64,000 bases of DNA, from the NCBI RefSeq assembly GCF_900113735.1, contig NZ_FOQM01000012.1, positions 62,001 to 126,000 on the forward strand, written 5' to 3'. Source of the stretch: Bradyrhizobium sp. Gha (lineage in GTDB: Bacteria > Pseudomonadota > Alphaproteobacteria > Rhizobiales > Xanthobacteraceae). The notes beneath the pieces are model-generated. The model searched no databases and had not been told where the DNA came from. It saw only the letters and a list, made by a program, of their open reading frames with translations. Of the stretch, positions 28,526 through 37,605 are shown piece by piece (position 1 is the stretch's first letter; every line of letters begins with the position of its first letter). Both the position numbers and the translations under genes were made by a program.

Positions 28526-30427
28526 ATGCTTCGAGGAATGCGCAAGGCCTCATCAAACTGGGTCGGCAAGACCATTATGGCCGTCGTGATGGGCGTGTTG
28601 ATTATCAGCTTCGGCATTTGGGGCATTGCGGACATTTTCCGGGGCTTCGGACAGTCCACGGTGGCCAAGGTCGGGCACACCGAGATTTCGCTCAACGAGT
28701 TCCGCCAGATCTACACCGACCGCCTCCAGCAGATCGGCCGCCAGTTCGGCCGCCCGCTGACGCCCGACCAGGCGCGCGCGTTCGGCCTTGACCGCCAGGT
28801 GCTGCAGCAAACGATTGCGGAAGCCGCCCTGGACGAAGACGCCCGCCGGCTCGGGCTCGGCGAGTCCGACGAGCAGATCCGCCAGCTCATCATGAACGAT
28901 CCCAACTTCAAGGGCGTCGACGGCAAGTTCGATGCGAACCGCTTCCAGGGCTTGATCCGCAATTTCGGCTACACCGAGCAGCGTTACGTCGCCGAGCAGC
29001 GCAAGGTGGCGCTGCGCCGGCAGATCACCGGCACGATCGGCGCCGGTCTCGAGGCGCCGAAAACCATGCTTGAAGTGGCAACCCGCTTCCAGAACGAGCA
29101 GCGCTCGATCGAGTTCGTCAGGCTCGACACGGCGCAGGCCGGCACCATCGAGGCGCCCTCGGCCGAGGCGCTCGCCGCCTATTTCGAGGATCACAAGGTC
29201 CAGTTCCGGGCGCCCGAATACCGCAAGATCGTGTTTGCCGTGATCTCGCCGGAGGAGATCGCCAAGTGGAGCGACGTCTCCGATGAGGACGCGAAGAAGC
29301 TGTTCGATCAGCGCAAGGAGCAGCTCTCCACACCGGAGAAGCGGCAGATCCAGCAGATCGTGTTTCCGAACGCGGCGGAGGCACAGGCCGCGCGCGAGCG
29401 CCTCGTCGGCGGGCTCTCTTTCGAAGATCTCGGCAAGGAGCGCGGGCTCAGTCCCTCCGATGTCGACCTCGGGCTCGTGACCAAGTCCTCACTCGAACCC
29501 GCTGTCGGCAATGCCGCCTTTGCGCTTCCTGTTGGCGAAATCAGCCAGCCGATCCAGGGCCCCATTGGGGTCTCGATCGTCAAGGTCAACAAGATCGAGC
29601 CGGGCGTCGAGGCCGACTACGCCAAATTTGCCGGCGAGCTGAAGCGCCAGATCGCGACCGAGCGCGCGCGCACCAAGGTCGGCGAGCTCCGCGACAAGAT
29701 GGAGGACGAACGCGGTGCCGGCACCAGCGTCGCCGATGCCGCAAAGAAGCTCGGGCTCACCGCCGTGACCATCGATGCCGTCGACCGCTCCGGCCGCGCA
29801 CCGAACGGGCAGCCGGTCGCCGACATCCCGCAGGGCCTCGACGTCGTCTCGCAAGCCTTCAACAGCGACGTCGGCGTCGACAACGACCCGATCGCCTACA
29901 AGGGCGGCTATGTCTGGTACGACGTGCTCGCCATCACGCCGTCGCGCGACCGCAGTCTCGACGAGGTTCGCGATCAGGTCGAGGCGCGCTGGCGCCAGGA
30001 CCAGATCGCGGCAAAGCTCAAGACCAAGGCGACCGAGATGGTGCAGAAGCTCGAACAGGGCGGCAAGCTCGCCGACGAGGCGGCTGCGATCAACGCCAAG
30101 GTCGAGACCGCCAGCGGCTTCAAGCGCAACGATCAGCCCGCCGGCGTGCCCGCAAGCATCGTGGCCGCCGCCTTCCGCACCGCCAAGGACGGCGTCGGAC
30201 AGGCGCCCGTGACCGGCGGCACCGAGGTCATCGTCTATCGCGTCACCGACATCGTCGATCCCCCGATCGATACCGCCTCCGACGAGGTCAAGAAGCTGAA
30301 GGAGAGCATCGACAAGTCGCTGAGCGACGAGCAGGTTGCCTCCTACGTCAACAAGCTTGAAGCCGACATCGGGATCAGCATTAATCAGGCCGCCTTCGCG
30401 CAAGTGACCGGCGCGAACCAGCAGTGA
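28526..30427 (+). CDS. ppiD: PpiD/SurA-type periplasmic peptidyl-prolyl isomerase and chaperone
   Basis: A 633-residue inner-membrane-anchored folding factor. The N-terminal cytoplasmic stub RKASSNWVGK precedes one transmembrane helix (TIMAVVMGVLIISFGIWGIA). A SurA-N-like chaperone region follows (about residues 35-180), then a parvulin rotamase domain (near 255-360; VFPNAAEAQAARERLVGGLSFEDL) and a C-terminal chaperone segment. ATG 28526 fits the family start MLRGMRKASS; a TTG 9 nt upstream is also open. It is divergent from tpiA and followed by trpD after 13 nt. Confidence 0.9.
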   Translation: MLRGMRKASSNWVGKTIMAVVMGVLIISFGIWGIADIFRGFGQSTVAKVGHTEISLNEFRQIYTDRLQQIGRQFGRPLTPDQARAFGLDRQVLQQTIAEAALDEDARRLGLGESDEQIRQLIMNDPNFKGVDGKFDANRFQGLIRNFGYTEQRYVAEQRKVALRRQITGTIGAGLEAPKTMLEVATRFQNEQRSIEFVRLDTAQAGTIEAPSAEALAAYFEDHKVQFRAPEYRKIVFAVISPEEIAKWSDVSDEDAKKLFDQRKEQLSTPEKRQIQQIVFPNAAEAQAARERLVGGLSFEDLGKERGLSPSDVDLGLVTKSSLEPAVGNAAFALPVGEISQPIQGPIGVSIVKVNKIEPGVEADYAKFAGELKRQIATERARTKVGELRDKMEDERGAGTSVADAAKKLGLTAVTIDAVDRSGRAPNGQPVADIPQGLDVVSQAFNSDVGVDNDPIAYKGGYVWYDVLAITPSRDRSLDEVRDQVEARWRQDQIAAKLKTKATEMVQKLEQGGKLADEAAAINAKVETASGFKRNDQPAGVPASIVAAAFRTAKDGVGQAPVTGGTEVIVYRVTDIVDPPIDTASDEVKKLKESIDKSLSDEQVASYVNKLEADIGISINQAAFAQVTGANQQ

Positions 30428-30440
30428 GTTGAAGCACGCG

Positions 30441-31454
30441 ATGGACGACCTGAAATCGATTATTGGAAAAGTGGCGACCGGCGCCAGCCTGTCGCGTGAC
30501 GAGGCCGCTTCCGCCTTCGACGCCGTGATGTCCGGCGAGGCCACGCCCTCGCAGATGGGCGGCCTGCTGATGGCGCTCAGGGTCCGCGGCGAGACCGTGG
30601 ACGAGATCACCGGCGCGGTCACGGCGATGCGCTCGAAGATGCTCACGGTCGACGCGCCCGCGGAGGCTGTCGACATCGTCGGCACCGGCGGCGACGGCTC
30701 CGGCTCGGTCAATGTCTCGACCTGTGCCGCCTTCATCGTTTCGGGAACCGGACTGCCCGTCGCCAAGCACGGCAACCGCGCGCTGTCGTCGCGCTCGGGC
30801 GCCGCGGACGTGCTGACGTCGCTCGGCGTGAAGATCGACCTCAAGCCCGAGCAGGTCGGACGCTGCGTAAGCGAGTGCGGCATCGGCTTCATGTTCGCAC
30901 CCGCTCATCATCCCGCCATGAAGAACGTCGGCCCGACCCGGGTCGAGCTCGCCACCCGCACGATCTTCAACCTGCTGGGACCGCTCTCCAACCCGGCCGG
31001 CGTGAAGCGGCAGATGGTCGGCGTATTCTCCAGGCAATGGGTGCAACCGCTGGCGCAGGTGCTGAAGAACCTGGGCTCCGAATCCGCCTGGGTCGTGCAC
31101 GGCTCCGACGGGCTGGACGAGATCACCCTCACCGGCCCGACCTTCGTCTCCGCGCTCCACAAGGGCGAGATCACCAGTTTCGAGGTCTCGCCCGAAGACG
31201 CCGGCCTGCCGCGCTGCGAGCCCGGCGCTCTCAAGGGCGGTGATGCCGATGCCAATGCGGTCGCACTGCAAAGCGTCCTCGACGGCAAGCCCAGCCCCTA
31301 TCGCGACGTCGCGCTCCTCAATGCCGGCGCCGCGCTCATCGTCGCCGGCCGCGCCAGGGACCTCAAGGAGGGCGTCGCGCTGGGCGCGAAATCGCTCGAC
31401 AGCGGCGCTGCGAGCGCGCGGCTGAAGCATCTGATCGCGGTCTCGAACAGCTGA
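30441..31454 (+). CDS. trpD: Anthranilate phosphoribosyltransferase
   Basis: A 337-residue enzyme joining anthranilate and PRPP in tryptophan synthesis. The PRPP-binding motif is VGTGGDGSGSVNVSTC. The second glycine-rich stretch KHGNRALSSRSGAADVLTSLG and the anthranilate-site region around ATRTIFNLLGPLSNPA are intact. ATG 30441 is preferred over TTG 30429. No trpG lies between ppiD and trpD; rhizobia commonly carry a fused trpE(G) elsewhere, which would explain that. It is followed by trpC after 7 nt. Confidence 0.95.
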   Translation: MDDLKSIIGKVATGASLSRDEAASAFDAVMSGEATPSQMGGLLMALRVRGETVDEITGAVTAMRSKMLTVDAPAEAVDIVGTGGDGSGSVNVSTCAAFIVSGTGLPVAKHGNRALSSRSGAADVLTSLGVKIDLKPEQVGRCVSECGIGFMFAPAHHPAMKNVGPTRVELATRTIFNLLGPLSNPAGVKRQMVGVFSRQWVQPLAQVLKNLGSESAWVVHGSDGLDEITLTGPTFVSALHKGEITSFEVSPEDAGLPRCEPGALKGGDADANAVALQSVLDGKPSPYRDVALLNAGAALIVAGRARDLKEGVALGAKSLDSGAASARLKHLIAVSNS

Positions 31455-31461
31455 GCCTGTC

Positions 31462-32283
31462 ATGTCCGACATCCTGACCAGGATCGAAGCCTACAAGCGC
31501 GAGGAGATCGCGGCGGCCAAGCGCGCCCAGCCGCTCTCGGCCGTCGAAGCGAAAGCCAAGGCGCAGGGAGCCGTGCGTGGCTTCGTACGTGCCATCAGGA
31601 CCAAGCATGCCAATGGCGACTACGCGCTGATTGCCGAGGTGAAGAAGGCCTCGCCGTCCAAGGGGCTGATCCGCGAGGATTTCGATCCGCCCGATCTCGC
31701 CAGAGCCTATGAGGCAGGCGGAGCGGCTTGCCTCTCGGTGCTGACCGACACACCCTCGTTCCAGGGCCATCTCGACTTCATGGTCGCGGCGCGCGCAGCG
31801 ACTTCGCTGCCGGTGCTGCGCAAAGACTTTCTGTTCGACACCTATCAGGTCGCCGAGGCGCGCGCGCACGGGGCCGATTGCATTCTCATCATCATGGCCG
31901 CGCTCGATGACGCCATCGCCAAGGACCTCGAAGACGCCGCGATTGCCCATGGCATGGACGTGCTGATCGAAATCCACGATCGCGCCGAGCTCGACCGCGC
32001 GCTCAAGCTGCGCTCGCCGATGATCGGGGTCAACAACCGCAATTTGCGCACCTTCGAGACCACGCTGGCGACCAGCGAGACGCTGGCGCCGCTGATCCCG
32101 AAGGACCGCTTGATGGTCGGCGAGAGCGGCATCTTCACGCCGGCGGACCTTGCCCGGCTCGAGCGCGTCGGCATGTCGACCTTCCTGGTCGGCGAGAGCC
32201 TGATGCGGCAGGCCGATGTCACGGCGGCAACCCGCACGCTGCTTGCGCGCGAGACCAAGGCCCACGCCACGGGCACGCGCTGA
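31462..32283 (+). CDS. trpC: Indole-3-glycerol phosphate synthase
   Basis: A 273-residue TIM-barrel enzyme that closes the indole ring from CdRP. The catalytic Lys region is ALIAEVKKASPSKG, with the second Lys in VLRKDFLFD, Glu in LIEIHDRAEL and Asn in GVNNRNLRTFE. The final phosphate-binding loop is VGESGIFTPAD. It is a monofunctional enzyme, not fused to TrpF. One base separates its stop from the moaC start. Confidence 0.96.
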   Translation: MSDILTRIEAYKREEIAAAKRAQPLSAVEAKAKAQGAVRGFVRAIRTKHANGDYALIAEVKKASPSKGLIREDFDPPDLARAYEAGGAACLSVLTDTPSFQGHLDFMVAARAATSLPVLRKDFLFDTYQVAEARAHGADCILIIMAALDDAIAKDLEDAAIAHGMDVLIEIHDRAELDRALKLRSPMIGVNNRNLRTFETTLATSETLAPLIPKDRLMVGESGIFTPADLARLERVGMSTFLVGESLMRQADVTAATRTLLARETKAHATGTR

Positions 32284-32284
32284 C

Positions 32285-32806
32285 ATGGCGCGCAGGCCTG
32301 CAAAATCAAAGCTTGCGAACACGGAAATGGCGAGCGCTGCCCTCACCCATATCGGCGCCTCCGGCGAGGCGCGGATGGTCGACGTCTCGGACAAGGCGGC
32401 AACCGAGCGGCTCGCCGTCGCGCAAGGCCGCGTCGTCATGGCGAAAGCGACGCTCGACCTGATCATATCGGGCAACGCCAAGAAGGGCGATGTGCTCGGC
32501 ACCGCGCGTATCGCCGGCATCATGGCGGCGAAGCGGACTTCGGAGCTGATTCCGCTCTGTCATCCGCTGGCCCTGTCGAAGGTCACGGTCGAGATTGAAC
32601 CCGACGCAAAGCTGCCGGGCTGCGTGGTGCGCGCCAGCGTCAAGGTGACGGGCCAGACGGGTGTCGAGATGGAGGCGCTGACGGCGGTTTCGGTCGCCTG
32701 CCTCACCATCTACGACATGATCAAGGCGGTCGAGCGCGGCGTGCGCATCGAGGGCATCCATCTGATCGAGAAGCTGGGCGGCAAGTCGGGCCACTACCGC
32801 GCCTGA
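32285..32806 (+). CDS. moaC: Cyclic pyranopterin monophosphate synthase
   Basis: A 173-residue enzyme that forms cyclic pyranopterin monophosphate in molybdenum cofactor synthesis. The family blocks MVDVSDKAATERLAVAQG, LIPLCHPLALSKV, TGQTGVEMEALTAVSVACLT and LIEKLGGKSG are intact. ATG 32285 sits one base after the trpC stop. A second ATG at 32327 would give the more typical 159-residue length. The trpDC-moaC order is normal here, but moeA lies 7.1 kb away beyond several inserted genes. Confidence 0.95.
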   Translation: MARRPAKSKLANTEMASAALTHIGASGEARMVDVSDKAATERLAVAQGRVVMAKATLDLIISGNAKKGDVLGTARIAGIMAAKRTSELIPLCHPLALSKVTVEIEPDAKLPGCVVRASVKVTGQTGVEMEALTAVSVACLTIYDMIKAVERGVRIEGIHLIEKLGGKSGHYRA

Positions 32807-33126
32807 TCGCGTGATCATTCGGCGACGTGCTGATCCTGTCCTGCGCCGTTGCGAACCTCGTTTGCAAAACCCGCGGCATCGAGCAGGGTTGGATGGTTAA
32901 GCGCTGGTTGACGTCGCTGCCAGCGGCAAGAATTGACCGTCATCGCGACCACCTCCGGTAAAATCTGCACGCCATCTCGCCCCGCATATCGATCGGATTT
33001 GCGCGTTGCGGTTCATGTCGCATTAACCGCGCTTCCTAACGTCGCCTCCACGTCGATCCCGTAAACCGACGGATGTTACGTGGATCATGAGCTGATCCTG
33101 GCGTGTGCACGGCAACGATCGATGTG
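32807..33126. other. 320-bp spacer upstream of the GGDEF-EAL gene
   Basis: No gene is supported. A weak hairpin (CGCTGG at 32902-32907, CCAGCG at 32920-32925) may mark the end of the moaC transcript. The rest should hold the promoter of the next gene. A GTG at 33103 extends that next frame by 8 codons. Confidence 0.35.
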
Positions 33127-35856
33127 ATGACCAAATACGGCAGTCGCCTTCTCGACCAGGCCTTCGTGCGCGGGGGACCGATCCGCTGGCTCGTGGTGGG
33201 CGGCACGCTGCTGATCGCGGCGATCGCCGTCGGCGCGGTCCTGATGGCGCAGAATTTCCGCGAGCGCGCGCTGCGCAACTCCGGCCGCGAGCTCGAAAAC
33301 ACCGCGCTGCTGCTCGCTCACCATTTCGATCAGCAATTCCAGGATTTCGCAGTCATCCAGCGGGATTTCGTCGATCACGTCCGCGCCAGCGGTATCGCCG
33401 GGCCAGAGGACTATCGAAAGCGCCTCTCCGGCGAGGACATCCACCGGATGCTGCGTTCAAAAATCGAGGCCTTGCCCTACATGGGCGCGGTCAACGTCAT
33501 CGACGCCGACGGCAACTTGATCAATTCGTCGATGGCATGGCCGGTCCCGCGCGTGAATGTTGCCGATCGCGCTTATTTTCGCACCTTCAAATACGCTCCT
33601 TCGTCGCCCGACGTCCTGATCGCGCCGCTTTACAGCCGGGTCTCCGGCCAATGGACGATCCTGATCGTGCGCAAGATCGTTGGACCCGATGGCGAGTTCA
33701 TGGGCCTCATCGGGCGCGGCATCGAACCGGCCAATTTCGAGAATTTCTTCGAGACCGTCGTGCTGGGCGAGGGCGCGACGATCTCGATGCTGCATCGGGA
33801 CGGCACCTTGCTGGCCCGCTACCCGCATTCCAGCGAAATGTTGGGACGTAATTTCAGGAAGGGCTCGCTCGAGCAGCAGAGGATCTTCGCACTCGACCAT
33901 TTTGCCGGCCGCTTCGCGAGTCCGGTCGACGGCGAAGACCGGCTGGTGTCGTCGCGCGCCCTGCCCCATTTCCCTATCCTGGTGATGGCGACGACCACGC
34001 GCGCCGCCGCGCTCGCCGACTGGCGCGAGCAGATCGGCATCCTGATCTCGGTCGCCGCCGCCTCTGCGCTCGCAATTGCCGGCGTGCTGATCGCGATCGT
34101 CCGCAAGCTGCTGTGGCAGCATCGCCTGTCCCGGGAGCGGCTGACGCTGGAGAAGCAGCGCCTCGACCGCGCCGTCAACAACATGACCCAGGGCCTGCTG
34201 CTGTTCGACGCTTCGCAGCGGCTCGTGGTCTGCAACCAGCGCTATATCGAGATGTACGGGTTGTCGCCCGCAGTCGTGAAACCCGGCTGCAGCTTTCTCG
34301 ACATCATCATGCATCGGAAGGCTACCGGCTCCTTGACCGGCGATGTGGACCAGTATGTCGCACGCGTGCTGCGCGACGTCCACGTGCGCAATTCCATGGT
34401 GGTCGAGACCAGCGATGGTCGATCGATCCAGGTCGTCAACGAGCCTCTCGACGATGGCGGCTGGGTCGCGACCCATGAGGACATCACGGAGCGGCGCCGT
34501 ACCGAGGAGCGCATCATCCACCTCGCCCACTACGACGCGCTGACCGACTTGCCGAACCGCGCCATGTTCCACGAACATCTGCGCGGCGAGCTGGCGGCCA
34601 TCGTTCACGGTGGACAACTCGCCGTGCACTACATCGACATCGACGAATTCAAGGGCGTCAACGACGCGCTCGGCCATCTCGTCGGCGACGAGCTGTTGAA
34701 GTCCATGGCGCAGAGCCTGCGCGCCTGCGCCGGCCCGACCGATTTCGTGGCGCGGCTCGGCGGCGACGAATTTGGGATCGTGCAGACTGCCGTCACTTCG
34801 CAGGACCAGGTCAGCGAGCTCGTCGCACGGGTCTTCGCCGCGATCCGCACGCCGTTCGACTGCATGGGCCATCACCTCACCACCGATGCCAGCATCGGCA
34901 TCGCGTTGGCGCCGGACCACGGCACTGCGCTGGACCAGATCCTGAAGAACGCGGATATGGCGATGTATGCAGCCAAATCCGCCGGGCGCCGCACCTACCG
35001 CTTCTTCGAGGCGGAGATGGATGCCAAGGTGCGGGAGCGCCGCCAGCTCGAGATCGACCTGCGCCACGCCATCGCCCAAAGGGGGCTCGAAGGCGGCCTG
35101 GACGTCTACTACCAGCCCTGCCTCAGCCTCAAGGACGACCGCATCGCCGGTTGCGAAGCCCTGGTGCGCTGGCGCCATCCCGAGCGCGGCATGGTTTCGC
35201 CTGCCGAGTTCATCCCGATCGCGGAAGACACCGGACTGATCAACGAGATCGGCGAATGGGTGCTGGCGACCGCCTGCCGCGACGCGGCCACCTGGCCCGA
35301 CGACATCCGCCTCGCCGTCAACGTGTCGCCGGTGCAGTTCAAGAGCGACACGCTGGCGCTGAAGATCATAGCGGCGCTGGCCGCGTCCAATCTGCCGGCC
35401 AGCCGGCTCGAGCTCGAGATCACCGAGGCCGTGCTGATCCGCGACGACGACACCGCGCTTGCGATCCTGCATCAGCTCCGCGCCATCGGCGTCCGTATCG
35501 CGCTCGACGATTTCGGCACCGGCTATTCGTCACTGAGCTATCTCCACCGCTTCCCGTTCGACAAGATCAAGATCGATCGCTGCTTCGTCAGCGACATCGC
35601 AGGTCCCGACGGCTCCGCCAGCATCGTGCAGGCCGTGGTCAATCTCGCCAGCGCCCGCCGCATGGCAACCACCGCCGAAGGGGTCGAGACCGAGGAGCAG
35701 CGGCGGCTGTTGCGCTCGCTCGGCTGTACCGAGATGCAGGGCTATTTGTTCAGCGCCGCCAAACCGGCCGACAGGATCGTGGAGCTGTTTGCGCTCCATC
35801 GCAGCCGCCTCGCCCAGCGCGACGGCAATGGAGCGCGGCGCCGCGAAGCCAGCTAG
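33127..35856 (+). CDS. Membrane GGDEF-EAL protein with Cache-like sensor and PAS domain
   Basis: A 909-residue cyclic-di-GMP protein. A transmembrane helix (about residues 21-42) and a second one (about 300-322) bracket a periplasmic dCache-type sensor region. A cytoplasmic PAS domain follows (near 350-455), with the linker WVATHEDITERRRTEE. The diguanylate cyclase domain has an intact GGDEF at 545-549 (RLGGDEFGIV). The phosphodiesterase domain has EAL at 677-679 (CEALVRWRHP), the metal residues of ALDDFGTGYSSLSYL and the DKIKIDR Lys. Both activities therefore look possible. A periplasmic ligand would control c-di-GMP turnover and so motility or biofilm. ATG 33127 is chosen. Confidence 0.92.
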   Translation: MTKYGSRLLDQAFVRGGPIRWLVVGGTLLIAAIAVGAVLMAQNFRERALRNSGRELENTALLLAHHFDQQFQDFAVIQRDFVDHVRASGIAGPEDYRKRLSGEDIHRMLRSKIEALPYMGAVNVIDADGNLINSSMAWPVPRVNVADRAYFRTFKYAPSSPDVLIAPLYSRVSGQWTILIVRKIVGPDGEFMGLIGRGIEPANFENFFETVVLGEGATISMLHRDGTLLARYPHSSEMLGRNFRKGSLEQQRIFALDHFAGRFASPVDGEDRLVSSRALPHFPILVMATTTRAAALADWREQIGILISVAAASALAIAGVLIAIVRKLLWQHRLSRERLTLEKQRLDRAVNNMTQGLLLFDASQRLVVCNQRYIEMYGLSPAVVKPGCSFLDIIMHRKATGSLTGDVDQYVARVLRDVHVRNSMVVETSDGRSIQVVNEPLDDGGWVATHEDITERRRTEERIIHLAHYDALTDLPNRAMFHEHLRGELAAIVHGGQLAVHYIDIDEFKGVNDALGHLVGDELLKSMAQSLRACAGPTDFVARLGGDEFGIVQTAVTSQDQVSELVARVFAAIRTPFDCMGHHLTTDASIGIALAPDHGTALDQILKNADMAMYAAKSAGRRTYRFFEAEMDAKVRERRQLEIDLRHAIAQRGLEGGLDVYYQPCLSLKDDRIAGCEALVRWRHPERGMVSPAEFIPIAEDTGLINEIGEWVLATACRDAATWPDDIRLAVNVSPVQFKSDTLALKIIAALAASNLPASRLELEITEAVLIRDDDTALAILHQLRAIGVRIALDDFGTGYSSLSYLHRFPFDKIKIDRCFVSDIAGPDGSASIVQAVVNLASARRMATTAEGVETEEQRRLLRSLGCTEMQGYLFSAAKPADRIVELFALHRSRLAQRDGNGARRREAS

Positions 35857-35953
35857 GGCTTCGCAAGAGACGACTTCGCTCACCAAGACGAATTTGCCCG
35901 GAAGCGGTGATCCACTCCCGGGCGATATCGAAGGTCACGATGACCAGCGGAGC

Positions 35954-37297
35954 CTAGTTCGGCACCGTCGTCTTCGGCGCGGGCTTTGCGGCTGCCGCAT
36001 TCACGGTGACGCCGTGCAGGAAGTCGAAGGCCGCGTGCAGTGCCTTGTCGTCCTTCTCTTCCGGTGGGACATAGGACTGCGATCCGGTCTGCTCCTTGCC
36101 GTCGGCGGCCTGCAGATGGCCGCGCATCTGGGACTCCGCGATGGTGTCGACGCGGCCCTTCAGCTCCGGCGGCACGTCCTGCAGGATCTCGATGTCGGGC
36201 GCGATGCCCTGGGCCTGGATCGAGCGGCCGGACGGCGTGTAATAGCGCGCCGTGGTCAGTGCCAGCGCGCCGTTGCCGGCACCGAGCGGAATGATGGTCT
36301 GCACCGAGCCCTTGCCGAACGAGCGCGTGCCGATCAGCGTCGCGCGCTTGTGGTCATGCAGCGCGCCGGACACGATCTCCGAGGCCGAAGCAGAGCCGCC
36401 GTTGATCAGGACGACCAGCGGCTTGCCCTTGGTGAGGTCGCCGCCTTGCGCGGTGAAACGCTGGGTCTCTTCCGGATTGCGGCCGCGGGTCGAAACGACC
36501 TCGCCGCGCTGCAAGAACGCGCTCGACACCGATACCGCCTGGTCGAGCAGGCCGCCCGGGTTGTTGCGCAGGTCCATCACATAGCCGACGAGCTTGTCCT
36601 GCGGCACGTCCCTGGAAATCGACGCGATCGCCTTCTTCAGGCCGTCGGTGGTCTGCTCGTTGAACGAGGTGACGCGGATGTAGCCGATATCGCCGTTCTC
36701 GACGTGGAAGCGCACCGGGCGCACATGGATGATCTCGCGCTTGATTGCGACGTCGAGCGGCGCGTCGGCGCCCTTGCGCACGATGGTGAGCTTGGTCTGG
36801 GTGTCGACGGGACCCTTCATCCGGTTGACGGCCTGCTCGAGCGTCATGCCCTGCACGTTTTCGCCGTCGATCTTGCTGATGAGGTCGCCGGACATGATGC
36901 CGGCCTTGGAGGCCGGCGTGTCGTCGATCGGCGAGACGACCTTGACCAGGCCCTCCTCCATCGTCACCTCGATGCCGAGGCCACCGAACTCACCGGAAGT
37001 GGTCTCCTGCATCTCGGTCCAGGCCTTGGCGTTCATGTAGCGCGAATGCGGATCGAGCGAGGTCACCATGCCCGTGATCGCACCTTCGATCAGCTTGGCG
37101 TTGTCGGGCTTCTCGACATAGCTCGCCTTCACCCGCTCAAAGACCTCCCCGAACAGGTTGAGCTGGGAATAGGCGTCATCCGTGCCCGCGCCGACCGCCG
37201 CCCGTGCCGCCCACAGTCCGCCCTGCGGACCGGATACGAGGAGGGTCAGGCATGCGCCGGTGAGCGCGCCCAGGGGGAACAGCAGGGTTTTCCGCAT
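35954..37297 (-). CDS. ctpA: C-terminal processing protease (S41 family)
   Basis: A 447-residue exported serine protease. A signal anchor lies at about residues 5-25. It is followed by an S41 N-terminal segment, a PDZ domain (FGGLGIEVTMEEGLVKVVSPIDDTPA) and the protease core. The catalytic Ser is in INGGSASASEIVSGAL and the Lys in SFGKGSVQTI, forming the Ser-Lys dyad. The C-terminal tail is Lys/Pro-rich. CtpA processes periplasmic or cell-wall hydrolase substrates. ATG 37297 (MRKTLLFPLGAL) gives a good signal sequence; the open frame extends upstream without support. It is convergent with the GGDEF-EAL gene. Confidence 0.92.
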   Translation of the reverse strand: MRKTLLFPLGALTGACLTLLVSGPQGGLWAARAAVGAGTDDAYSQLNLFGEVFERVKASYVEKPDNAKLIEGAITGMVTSLDPHSRYMNAKAWTEMQETTSGEFGGLGIEVTMEEGLVKVVSPIDDTPASKAGIMSGDLISKIDGENVQGMTLEQAVNRMKGPVDTQTKLTIVRKGADAPLDVAIKREIIHVRPVRFHVENGDIGYIRVTSFNEQTTDGLKKAIASISRDVPQDKLVGYVMDLRNNPGGLLDQAVSVSSAFLQRGEVVSTRGRNPEETQRFTAQGGDLTKGKPLVVLINGGSASASEIVSGALHDHKRATLIGTRSFGKGSVQTIIPLGAGNGALALTTARYYTPSGRSIQAQGIAPDIEILQDVPPELKGRVDTIAESQMRGHLQAADGKEQTGSQSYVPPEEKDDKALHAAFDFLHGVTVNAAAAKPAPKTTVPN

Positions 37298-37605
37298 GGA
37301 ATGGGTGGCCTTTTCGCTTAGCGGTTCTTTTGAGGCTTGGCAGCCGCCATCCAAATGGCGATCCAGCCCGGTTCTCACAATATCATTCTGGTTTCTTCAA
37401 GGCCGGCCCGCCGCGCCGGCGGGCACGCGATGAAAATCCCTTCGCCCGAACCTAAACATTTGGCAACGTTCGGAGACCAGCCCTCCCGGACAGCGGGAAT
37501 CGGTCGGCCGGCGACGCTTCGCAGCTATGCGAGTTTAGGATGGTTTTGGAAGCCCGAACGGGATAGGCGATGGCGTAAGACTTCAAATTCTCGGGAGGAT
37601 AACAA
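37298..37605. other. Divergent promoter region between ctpA and the hydroxy-acid dehydrogenase gene
   Basis: 308 bp without a supported gene. It should carry promoters in both directions. GGGAGG shortly before 37606 is a clear ribosome-binding site for the plus-strand gene. No palindrome stands out. Confidence 0.4.

Noticed and set aside
33457..35472. 671-codon minus-strand open frame
   Set aside because: It is antisense to the GGDEF-EAL gene, whose catalytic motifs are intact; the antisense product shows no recognisable family.
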